Positions 28,573 through 35,313 of a stretch of DNA of 64,000 bases are shown here, piece by piece (position 1 is the stretch's first letter; each line of letters begins with the position of its first letter). Source of the stretch: Xenophilus arseniciresistens (GTDB lineage Bacteria; Pseudomonadota; Gammaproteobacteria; Burkholderiales; Burkholderiaceae_C); the NCBI RefSeq assembly GCF_028023875.1, contig NZ_JAQIPB010000012.1, positions 62,001 through 126,000 of the forward strand, written 5' to 3'. The translations under genes and the position numbers were made by a program. Under the pieces are notes generated by a model. It saw nothing but the letters and a program-made list of their open reading frames with translations. It was not told the origin of the DNA and did not search any database.

Positions 28573-28977
28573 ATGGGCTTTCTGAAGATGAAGAGGCCGG
28601 GTGAGGGCGCGGCCGCCAGGACGACCAAGACATTGGGCGACGCGGCTGAAGACGCCGCGCTGGCGCACCTGCAGGCCGCGGGCCTGGCGTTGGTGGCGCG
28701 CAATTATCGAACGCCCGGGCGCGGCGGCGGCGAGATCGACCTGGTGATGCGCAGCCGCCGCGATGGCACGCTGGTCTTCGTCGAGGTCCGGCGGCGCTCC
28801 AGCGCCTCGCACGGCGGGGCCGGCGCCAGCATCACGGCCCTGAAGCAGCGCCGCATCGTGTTTGCCGCGCGGCACTTTCTGCTGCGCCTGGGGCACACGC
28901 CGCCCTGCCGCTTCGACGTGGTGCTGGTGCAGGGCGGGCAGATCGAGTGGCTGCAGGCGGCCTTCGATGCGGGTTGA
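28573..28977 (+). CDS. yraN: YraN family protein (UPF0102)
   Basis: A 134-residue protein with a restriction-endonuclease-like core: GDAAEDAALAHLQAAGLALV, ARNYRTPGRGGGEIDLVM and LVFVEVRRRSS carry the E...D...ExR active-site pattern of the fold. Activity is uncertain, possibly a Holliday-junction or DNA-processing nuclease by fold. The ATG at 28573 or the internal ATG at 28588 could be the start; the latter would leave 16 bases between divergent genes. It is followed by the SIS-domain and BON-domain genes, as in the Escherichia coli yraN-diaA-dolP cluster. Confidence 0.9.
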   Translation: MGFLKMKRPGEGAAARTTKTLGDAAEDAALAHLQAAGLALVARNYRTPGRGGGEIDLVMRSRRDGTLVFVEVRRRSSASHGGAGASITALKQRRIVFAARHFLLRLGHTPPCRFDVVLVQGGQIEWLQAAFDAG

Positions 28978-29081
28978 ACACCACCCGGCGGGAACCTTGG
29001 GCGGCGCGCAGGCTCCATGGCGGAGGCACTGCCAACGCTCACCGTCTGTTGCAGAGCACCTCGCTATCATCCGCCCCCAAC

Positions 29082-29693
29082 ATGCTTGAGCAACGTATTC
29101 AGCAGCATTTCATCGACAGCGCCGACCTGCTCTACCAAGGTGGCGCCGCGCTCAGCAAACCCCTTTCGCAGGCCGTGCAGGCCCTGCTGGCCTGCGTGAC
29201 CAGCGGCGGCAAGGTGCTGGCCTGTGGCGCGGGGGTTTCCGGCCTGCTGGCCGCCCAGTTTGCGTCGCAGTTCGTGAATCGCTTCGAAAGAGAACGCCCA
29301 GGCCTGGCCGCCCTGGCGCTGGCCGGCATCACCGATGACCCGCAGGCCGACACGCGCCAGGGCGCCGATCCGCAGGCCTTTGCCCGCGCCCTGCGCGCGC
29401 TGGGCGAGGCCGGCGACGTGCTGCTGACGCTCAGCCCCAGCGGCGAATCTGCCGCCGTGCTGGCCGCGGTGCAGGCGGCGCACGAGCGCGAGATGAGCGT
29501 GGTCGCGCTCACCGGCGGCGTGGGCAGCGGCGCCGGCGGCGCCGTGGGTCGCGCCCTGCGCGAGACCGACGTGCACATCTGCGTGCCGCACGAGCGCCTG
29601 CCGCGCGTGCATGAAGCCCATCTCATCGCGCTGCACTGCCTGTGCGATGGCGTCGATGCCCAATTGCTTGGTGAACAGGAGGTCTCCGCATGA
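29082..29693 (+). CDS. diaA: SIS-domain protein, DiaA/GmhA-like
   Basis: A 203-residue SIS (sugar isomerase) domain protein. MLEQRIQQHFIDSADLLYQ start, GGKVLACGAGVSGLLAAQFA for the phosphosugar loop, LTLSPSGESAAVL and the C-terminal AHLIALHCLCDGVD match DiaA and GmhA. DiaA binds DnaA and supports timely replication initiation; GmhA makes D-glycero-D-manno-heptose 7-phosphate. The neighbours yraN and a BON lipoprotein favour DiaA. The stop overlaps the next start by four bases (ATGA at 29690). Confidence 0.78.
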   Translation: MLEQRIQQHFIDSADLLYQGGAALSKPLSQAVQALLACVTSGGKVLACGAGVSGLLAAQFASQFVNRFERERPGLAALALAGITDDPQADTRQGADPQAFARALRALGEAGDVLLTLSPSGESAAVLAAVQAAHEREMSVVALTGGVGSGAGGAVGRALRETDVHICVPHERLPRVHEAHLIALHCLCDGVDAQLLGEQEVSA

Positions 29694-30508
29694 GCCACAA
29701 GATCGCAACCACTCCCCGTCCGGCGCTGCGCGCCGCGCTGGCCATCACCAGTGCTGCGGCGCTGCTCGGCGCCCTGGCCGGCTGCGTGCCGCTGGTGGTG
29801 GGCGGCGCAGCGGCCACCGGCATCGGCGTGCTGGCCACCGACCCGCGCAGCTCCGGCGCGCAACTGGACGACCAGGGCATCGAGCTGCGCACGGCCGCGC
29901 GCATCCGCGAGATCGCCAACGACTACATGAACATCACCACCATCAGCTTCAACCGCCAGGTGCTGATGATCGGCACCGTGGCCAGCGAGGCTGACAAGCA
30001 GCGCGCCCAGGAAGCGGTGCGCAGCGTGCCCAACGTGCGCTCGGTGCTCAACGAGGTGGTGGTGGGCCCGGCGCTGGACATCACGCGCCGCTCCAACGAC
30101 GCCTGGATCACCAGCAAGGTCAAGGCCTCGCTGCTGGACGCGCGCGACGTGCCCGGCAATTCCTTCAAGGTCGTGACCGAAGGCGGCGTGGTCTACCTCA
30201 TGGGCCTGGCCACGCGCCCGCAGGTGGAGCGGGCCACCGACATCACGCGCGGCATCTCGGGCGTGGTCAAGGTCGTGCGCGCGGTGGAGGTGCTTTCAGA
30301 CGCGCAGTTCAGCGGTGGCGCCTCGGAAGGGGCCACGGGCCTGCAGTCCTCGTCGGTGCCCGGTGCGATGGCGCCTGGCACCGCGCCTGCGCCGGCCGGC
30401 CATGTGCCACTGCCGCCCATGCAGCCGATGCCGGCGCCGGGCACACCCACCATGGTCAACCCGAGCGCGCCCGCCACGCCGGGTGTGGTGACCACGCCGG
30501 TTCGCTGA
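29690..30508 (+). CDS. dolP: BON-domain outer membrane lipoprotein (DolP/OsmY-like)
   Basis: A 272-residue lipoprotein with lipobox LAGC (C32), TGIGVLATDPRSSGAQLDDQ as in DolP/YraP, then two BON domains (about 65-130 and 145-210). The last 60 residues are Pro/Ala/Met-rich and not part of the known family. BON lipoproteins maintain outer membrane integrity; DolP acts at septal anionic phospholipid. Start overlaps the DiaA-like gene, so the two are translated together. Placement in the yraN-diaA cluster supports the name. Confidence 0.85.
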   Translation: MSHKIATTPRPALRAALAITSAAALLGALAGCVPLVVGGAAATGIGVLATDPRSSGAQLDDQGIELRTAARIREIANDYMNITTISFNRQVLMIGTVASEADKQRAQEAVRSVPNVRSVLNEVVVGPALDITRRSNDAWITSKVKASLLDARDVPGNSFKVVTEGGVVYLMGLATRPQVERATDITRGISGVVKVVRAVEVLSDAQFSGGASEGATGLQSSSVPGAMAPGTAPAPAGHVPLPPMQPMPAPGTPTMVNPSAPATPGVVTTPVR

Positions 30509-30525
30509 GACGAGGTTCAGCGTTT

Positions 30526-30560
30526 GGCGTTGAGCGTCTTGCGAGAAGATGCTCAACGCC
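30526..30560. terminator. Large hairpin between convergent genes
   Basis: A 15-base-pair stem with one G-U pair: GGCGTTGAGCGTCTT, loop GCGAG, then AAGATGCTCAACGCC. It lies between the ends of the BON gene and the oxidoreductase gene. There is no T run on either side, so it is either a bidirectional barrier or an mRNA 3'-end stabiliser rather than a classic terminator. Confidence 0.55.
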
Positions 30561-30567
30561 TTGAAGA

Positions 30568-31485
30568 TCACTTCAGCCGCGTGATCAGGCTCGAGGTGTC
30601 GAAGCGGTTGCCGCCGGCCTGCTGCACGTCGGCATAGAACTGGTCCACCAGCGCCGTCACGGGCAGGCGGGCGCCGTTGCGCTTGGCCTCGTCGAGCACC
30701 AGGCCCAGGTCCTTGCGCATCCAGTCCACCGCAAAGCCGAAGTCGAACTTGCCCTCGACCATGGTCTTGCCGCGGTTCTCCATCTGCCAGCTCTGGGCCG
30801 CGCCCTTGCTGATGACGGCCAGCACGGCTTCCATGTCGAGCCCGGCGCGCTGGCCAAAGGCGATGGCTTCCGACAGGCCCTGCACCAGGCCCGCGATGCA
30901 GATCTGATTGACCATCTTGGCGAGCTGGCCGGCGCCGCTGTCGCCCAGGAGCGTGAAGGCCCGCGCAAAGGCTTCGGCCACCGGCTTGACCTGCTCGAAG
31001 GCTGTGGCGTCGCCGCCGCACATCACCGTCAGCACGCCGTTCTGCGCGCCGGCCTGGCCGCCTGAGACGGGGGCGTCGATGAACTGCAGCCCGCGTGCCC
31101 CGGCCGCTGCCGACAGCTCGCGCGCCACGTTGGCCGAAGCCGTGGTGTGGTCCACGAAGATGGCACCCGCCGCCATGCCCGCGAAGGCGCCGTCGTCGCC
31201 CAGCACCACCGAGCGCAGGTCGTCGTCGTTGCCCACGCAGCAGAACACGATCTCGGCGCCGGCCGCGGCTTCGCGCGGGGTGGGGGCGGCGCGGTGCGCG
31301 CTGCCGGCCTCGGCCACCCAGGCCTGGGCCTTGGCGCCATTGCGGTTGTAGACCGTCACCTGGTGGCCCGCAGCGGCCAGGTGGGCCGCCATGGGATAGC
31401 CCATCACGCCCAGGCCCAGAAAGGCCACGCGGCGCGCAGAGGTGGAGGAATAGCTCTTGGGATTGAAGGAGGGTGTGCTGCTCAT
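30568..31485 (-). CDS. NAD(P)-dependent beta-hydroxyacid dehydrogenase
   Basis: A 305-residue enzyme of the 3-hydroxyisobutyrate/tartronate-semialdehyde reductase family. Rossmann motif AFLGLGVMGYPMAAHL begins near residue 21. The substrate block DAPVSGGQAGAQNGVLTVMCGG follows, with catalytic lysine in GAGQLAKMVNQI. The ATG at 31485 is taken, leaving a 20-residue polar leader typical of misjudged or short extensions. The substrate among 3-hydroxyisobutyrate, tartronate semialdehyde, glyoxylate or succinate semialdehyde cannot be decided. It is a monocistronic unit downstream of pilU on the same strand. Confidence 0.9.
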   Translation of the reverse strand: MSSTPSFNPKSYSSTSARRVAFLGLGVMGYPMAAHLAAAGHQVTVYNRNGAKAQAWVAEAGSAHRAAPTPREAAAGAEIVFCCVGNDDDLRSVVLGDDGAFAGMAAGAIFVDHTTASANVARELSAAAGARGLQFIDAPVSGGQAGAQNGVLTVMCGGDATAFEQVKPVAEAFARAFTLLGDSGAGQLAKMVNQICIAGLVQGLSEAIAFGQRAGLDMEAVLAVISKGAAQSWQMENRGKTMVEGKFDFGFAVDWMRKDLGLVLDEAKRNGARLPVTALVDQFYADVQQAGGNRFDTSSLITRLK

Positions 31486-31566
31486 GCGTGCGAGCTTAAA
31501 CGTCTTCAAGCATGCACGCATGCCCCGCTCAGCCGGCGAGCGAAGCGAAACCGCCTGGGTGGGTGC

Positions 31567-32703
31567 TCACACAATCGTCAGGTGCTCGGTGCCCGCCGCC
31601 AGGTCGGTGGTGCGCGCGCGCTGGCTCTGCAGCTTGATCTGCAGCCGCAAATCATTGGCCGAATCGGCGTTGCGGATGGCCTCGTCGAAGCTCACCGTGT
31701 GCTGCTCGAAGAGGTCGAACAGGGCCTGGTCGAAGGTCTGCATGCCCAGGTTGCGGCTCTTCTTCATGATCTCCTTGATCTCGCCGACCTCGCCCTTGAA
31801 GATCAGATCGGCGATCAGCGGCGTGTTCAGCAGAATTTCGACCGCCGCCGCGCGACCACGCCCGTCCTCGGTGGGCAGCAGGCGCTGCGAGATCAGGCCC
31901 TTGAGGTTCAGCGACAGGTCCATCAGCAGTTGCTGGCGCCGCTCCTCGGGGAAGAAGTTGATGATCCGGTCCAGCGCCTGGTTGGCGCTGTTGGCGTGCA
32001 GGGTGGCCATGCACAGGTGGCCCGTCTCGGCGAAGGCCACGGCGTTCTCCATCGCTTCGCGGTCTCGGATTTCGCCCATCAGGATCACGTCGGGCGCCTG
32101 GCGCAGCGAGTTCTTCAGCGCCGCCTCCCAACTGTCGGTGTCGATGCCCACTTCGCGCTGCGTGACCACGCAGTTCTTGTGCGGGTGCACGAACTCGATG
32201 GGGTCTTCCACCGTCACGATGTGGCCGAAGGAGTTCTCGTTGCGCCAGTCGAGCATGGCCGCCAGCGTGGTCGTCTTGCCCGAGCCCGTGGCGCCCACCA
32301 GGATCACCAGGCCGCGCTTGGTCATGGCCACGTCCTTGAGCACCTGCGGCATGTTCAGGCCGTCGATGGTGGGCAGCTTGGCCGGGATGGTCCGCAGCAC
32401 CATGCCCACCTTGCCCTGCTGCACGAAAGCGTTCACGCGAAAGCGCCCCACGCCCGTGGGCGAGATGGCGAAGTTGCATTCCTTGCTGCGCTCGAATTCG
32501 GCCGTCTGGCGGTCGTTCATCACCGAACGCGTGAGCGCCAGCGTGTGCTGGCCCGACAGCGGCTGCTGCGACACACGCGTGATCTTGCCGTCGATCTTCA
32601 TCGCGGGCGGGAAGTCGGCCGTGATGAAAAGGTCTGAGCCGTTGCGGCTGAGCATGAGCCGCAGAAGATCGGTGATGAACTGACTGGCCTGATCGCGTTC
32701 CAT
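31567..32703 (-). CDS. pilU: Type IV pilus twitching ATPase PilU
   Basis: A 378-residue hexameric AAA-type ATPase. It has Walker A VGATGSGKTTT, the Asp box TVEDPIEFVH, Walker B ILMGEIRDR and the His box TLHANSANQA. The extended C-terminus and position after pilT identify PilU, the accessory retraction ATPase that helps PilT pull against load. It acts on the cytoplasmic side of the pilus base. It follows pilT by 15 bases and is surely co-transcribed. Confidence 0.95.
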   Translation of the reverse strand: MERDQASQFITDLLRLMLSRNGSDLFITADFPPAMKIDGKITRVSQQPLSGQHTLALTRSVMNDRQTAEFERSKECNFAISPTGVGRFRVNAFVQQGKVGMVLRTIPAKLPTIDGLNMPQVLKDVAMTKRGLVILVGATGSGKTTTLAAMLDWRNENSFGHIVTVEDPIEFVHPHKNCVVTQREVGIDTDSWEAALKNSLRQAPDVILMGEIRDREAMENAVAFAETGHLCMATLHANSANQALDRIINFFPEERRQQLLMDLSLNLKGLISQRLLPTEDGRGRAAAVEILLNTPLIADLIFKGEVGEIKEIMKKSRNLGMQTFDQALFDLFEQHTVSFDEAIRNADSANDLRLQIKLQSQRARTTDLAAGTEHLTIV

Positions 32704-32718
32704 GTCGTTGCTCCTGGC

Positions 32719-33762
32719 TCAACCGGGGAAGTTTTCGGGAATCTTGGCCTTGCCGCGTGCCTCTGCGGCAGAGATGGCGCCGCGCCGCACCAGGTCCGTC
32801 AGGCATTGGTCCAGTGTCTGCATGCCCGCGCCCTGGCCGGTCTGGATGGCCGAATACATCTGCGCCACCTTGGCTTCGCGGATCAGGTTGCGGATGGCCG
32901 GCGTGCCGAGCATGATCTCATGTGCCGCCACACGGCCCGCGCCGTCCTTGGTCTTGCACAGCGTCTGCGAGATCACGGCCTGCAGCGATTCCGACAGCAT
33001 CGCGCGGATCATTTCTTTTTCCTCGCCCGGGAACACGTCGATGATCCGGTCAATGGTCTTGGCTGCCGAGGAGGTGTGCAGCGTGCCGAACACCAGGTGG
33101 CCCGTTTCCGCCGCGGTCATGGCCAGGCGGATGGTCTCCAGGTCGCGCATTTCGCCCACGAGGATCGCGTCCGGGTCTTCACGCAGGGCAGAGCGCAGCG
33201 CGTTGGCGAAGCTCAGCGTCATGGGGCCGACCTCGCGCTGGTTGATCAGGCACTTCTTGGATTCGTGCACGAACTCGATGGGGTCTTCCACCGTCAGGAT
33301 GTGGCCGTACTCGGTTTCGTTGAGGTAGTTGACCATCGCCGCCAGCGTGGTCGACTTGCCCGAACCGGTGGGCCCCGTCACCAGCACCAGGCCGCGCGGC
33401 TTGAGCGCCAGTTCGCCGAAAATCTTGGGCGCGTTCAGCTGCTCCAGCGTCAGGATCTTCGATGGAATGGTCCGGAACACGGCGGCCGCGCCGCGGTTCT
33501 GGTTGAAGGCGTTGACGCGAAAGCGCGCCAGCCCTTCGATCTCGAACGAGAAGTCCACTTCAAGGAACTCTTCGTAGTGCTTGCGCTGCGTGTCGCTCAT
33601 GATGTCGTACACCATCGCGTGCACAGACTTGTGGTCCAGCGCGTCCACGTTGATGCGCCGCACGTCGCCATGCACGCGGATCATCGGCGGCAGGCCGGCC
33701 GACAGGTGCAAGTCCGAGGCTTTGTTCTTGACACTGAAGGCCAGCAGTTGGGTGATGTCCAC
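32719..33762 (-). CDS. pilT: Type IV pilus retraction ATPase PilT
   Basis: A 347-residue ATPase with the PilT start MDITQLLAFSVKNKASDLHL, Walker A GPTGSGKST, Asp box TVEDPIEFVH, Walker B AILVGEMRD, His box LHTSSAAKT and the AIRNLIREAK motif near the C-terminus. Powers pilus retraction for twitching and DNA uptake. The start is the GTG at 33762, with AAGGAA six bases ahead; the longer open frame upstream reaches into the divergent yggS. Length fits the family exactly. Confidence 0.95.
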   Translation of the reverse strand: MDITQLLAFSVKNKASDLHLSAGLPPMIRVHGDVRRINVDALDHKSVHAMVYDIMSDTQRKHYEEFLEVDFSFEIEGLARFRVNAFNQNRGAAAVFRTIPSKILTLEQLNAPKIFGELALKPRGLVLVTGPTGSGKSTTLAAMVNYLNETEYGHILTVEDPIEFVHESKKCLINQREVGPMTLSFANALRSALREDPDAILVGEMRDLETIRLAMTAAETGHLVFGTLHTSSAAKTIDRIIDVFPGEEKEMIRAMLSESLQAVISQTLCKTKDGAGRVAAHEIMLGTPAIRNLIREAKVAQMYSAIQTGQGAGMQTLDQCLTDLVRRGAISAAEARGKAKIPENFPG

Positions 33763-33835
33763 GCGCGTTCCTTGATGAGATGAAGGGGTGCAGGCGCCAC
33801 ACGCAAGCGTGACGTTTTGATACGTTTGGAAGATT

Positions 33836-34522
33836 ATGACGACGATTGGCGACCAACTCCAACAAGTGCGCGCACGCATTCATCAGGCATGTGCCATAGC
33901 AGGCAGAGATGCGGCGCAGGTGCAACTGCTGGCCGTTTCCAAGACCTTCGGGCCCGAGGCCGTGCGCGCCGCCCATGCCGCCGGGCAGCGCGCCTTTGGC
34001 GAGAACTACGTGCAGGAGGCGCTGGACAAGATCGCCGCGCTGCAGGATTTGCGCGCCGAACTGGAATGGCATTGCATCGGCCCGCTGCAGAGCAACAAGA
34101 CCCGGCCGGTGGCTGAGAACTTCGATTGGGTGCACAGCGTGGACCGGCTCAAGATCGCCGAGCGCCTGTCGGCCCAGCGGCCCGAAGGGCTGCCCCCGCT
34201 GCAGCTGTGCCTGCAGGTCAATGTGGATGGCGGCGCCAACAAGTCCGGGGTGGCGCCGGCCGAACTGCCAGCCCTGGCGCGGGCCGTTGCGGCGCTGCCG
34301 CGTGTGCGCCTGCGCGGCCTGATGGCCATCCCCGAGCCGGCAGAAGGTTTTGAAGCGCAGCGGGCGCTGTTCGCGCGGGTTGCCGGCTTGTTGGATCGGC
34401 TGCGGTCCGAAGGGCTGGTGCTGGACACCCTCTCATTAGGCATGAGTGCCGACCTGGAAGCGGCCATTGCTGCCGGCAGCACCATGGTGCGGGTGGGGAC
34501 GGCGATCTTTGGGCAGCGCTAA
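33836..34522 (+). CDS. yggS: YggS/PLPBP family pyridoxal phosphate homeostasis protein
   Basis: A 228-residue alanine-racemase-like TIM barrel with no second domain. It has AVSKTF with the PLP lysine at K36, GENYVQEALDK, HCIGPLQSNKTR, VNVDGGANKSG and LSLGMSADLEAAIAAGSTMVRVG. It buffers pyridoxal 5'-phosphate and influences amino acid pools. It is divergent from pilT with 73 bases between, a gene pair conserved across Gram-negative bacteria for reasons still unclear. Confidence 0.94.
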   Translation: MTTIGDQLQQVRARIHQACAIAGRDAAQVQLLAVSKTFGPEAVRAAHAAGQRAFGENYVQEALDKIAALQDLRAELEWHCIGPLQSNKTRPVAENFDWVHSVDRLKIAERLSAQRPEGLPPLQLCLQVNVDGGANKSGVAPAELPALARAVAALPRVRLRGLMAIPEPAEGFEAQRALFARVAGLLDRLRSEGLVLDTLSLGMSADLEAAIAAGSTMVRVGTAIFGQR

Positions 34523-34578
34523 GCGGGCGACGCGACCGGCCCACAAATGTCATTCCTGGTCGGCCGTGCCAGCGGGAA

Positions 34579-34595
34579 GTGACGCAAAGCGTCAC
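34579..34595. promoter_or_regulatory. Perfect inverted repeat upstream of the pilin promoter
   Basis: GTGACGC-AAA-GCGTCAC, a 7-base perfect repeat about 85 bases before the sigma-54 -24 box. The distance suits an enhancer-binding site such as for PilR, but the sequence is not a remembered PilR consensus. It could also be a weak hairpin ending yggS, though no T run follows. Confidence 0.4.
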
Positions 34596-34680
34596 ATCGC
34601 GGCCCTTCCACCCGCCAGACTTGTGACGAGCAGAGTTACAGGTGAATACAAAATCACACTTTTGTGCTCGTGGCACGGGT

Positions 34681-34696
34681 TGGCATGGCAACTGCA
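34681..34696 (+). promoter_or_regulatory. Sigma-54 promoter of the pilin gene
   Basis: TGGCATGGCAACTGCA matches the sigma-54 consensus (TGGCACG-N4-TTGCA) with GG and GC exactly 12 bases apart. The start site is expected near 34707, giving a leader of about 73 bases. Major pilin genes of type IVa pili are classically driven by RpoN with PilR, which agrees. Confidence 0.75.
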
Positions 34697-34779
34697 AAGA
34701 GGTTGGCACCGAGGCGGGTGATCCGTCACGGCTGACACCTCGAACCTCTTTTTTCCTTCCTCAACGGAGTTTTTCAAAA

Positions 34780-35241
34780 ATGAACCGTCGTTCCATCGCA
34801 CGTAGCGTGCAAAAGGGCTTCACGCTGATCGAACTGATGATCGTCGTGGCGATCATTGGTATCTTGGCGGCCGTGGCGCTGCCCGCTTATCAGGACTACA
34901 CGGTGCGTGCACGCGTGTCGGAAGCGCTTGTTCAAGCCTCGGCTGCGAAGGCCACCATTGGCGAAAATGCTGCCAACGGCGCCTCTGATCTGACGCTGGG
35001 TCTCACCGCGATCAGCACTGCGACGGCAAACGTGTCGACGCTCTCTGCTGCGAGCAGCACCGGCATCATTACTGTTGTTACGACCTCAAAGGCTGGCGCG
35101 GTTACGCTGACGCTGACCCCCAGCGCAGCTGGGGCAGCACTTTCTGCTGGGACGCTGCCCAGCGGCCCGATCACTTGGACGTGTAAGGTTGGTACCACGG
35201 CGTCGTTGAAGTACGTGCCGGCCGAATGCCGCAACACTTGA
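34780..35241 (+). CDS. pilA: Type IV major pilin
   Basis: A 153-residue type IVa prepilin. The class III leader of 13 residues ends KG before F14. The processed N-terminus [20 protein letters not shown] has the conserved Glu at mature position 5 and ALPAYQDYT after it. The central and later part is rich in Ser, Thr and Ala. Two cysteines near residues 135 and 150 would form the C-terminal D-loop disulfide. The assembled pilus is retracted by PilT/PilU encoded nearby. The gene lies on its own, behind a sigma-54 promoter, and is followed by a terminator and then the AT-rich islet. The Ser/Thr-rich surface makes it a good glycosylation target. Confidence 0.95.
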   Translation: MNRRSIARSVQKGFTLIELMIVVAIIGILAAVALPAYQDYTVRARVSEALVQASAAKATIGENAANGASDLTLGLTAISTATANVSTLSAASSTGIITVVTTSKAGAVTLTLTPSAAGAALSAGTLPSGPITWTCKVGTTASLKYVPAECRNT

Positions 35242-35268
35242 TTTTTAGCATTGGCTTTGGCTGATGAG

Positions 35269-35290
35269 AGCCCGCTTAGGCGGGCTTTTT
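35269..35290 (+). terminator. Intrinsic terminator after the pilin gene
   Basis: AGCCCGC-TTAG-GCGGGCT followed by five T, 28 bases after the pilin stop. It would limit read-through into the membrane protein gene, whose ATG is only 24 bases further on, so that gene is either poorly expressed by read-through or has its own start. Confidence 0.88.
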
Positions 35291-35313
35291 AATTGCTTCT
35301 CCACAGTTCGAAG

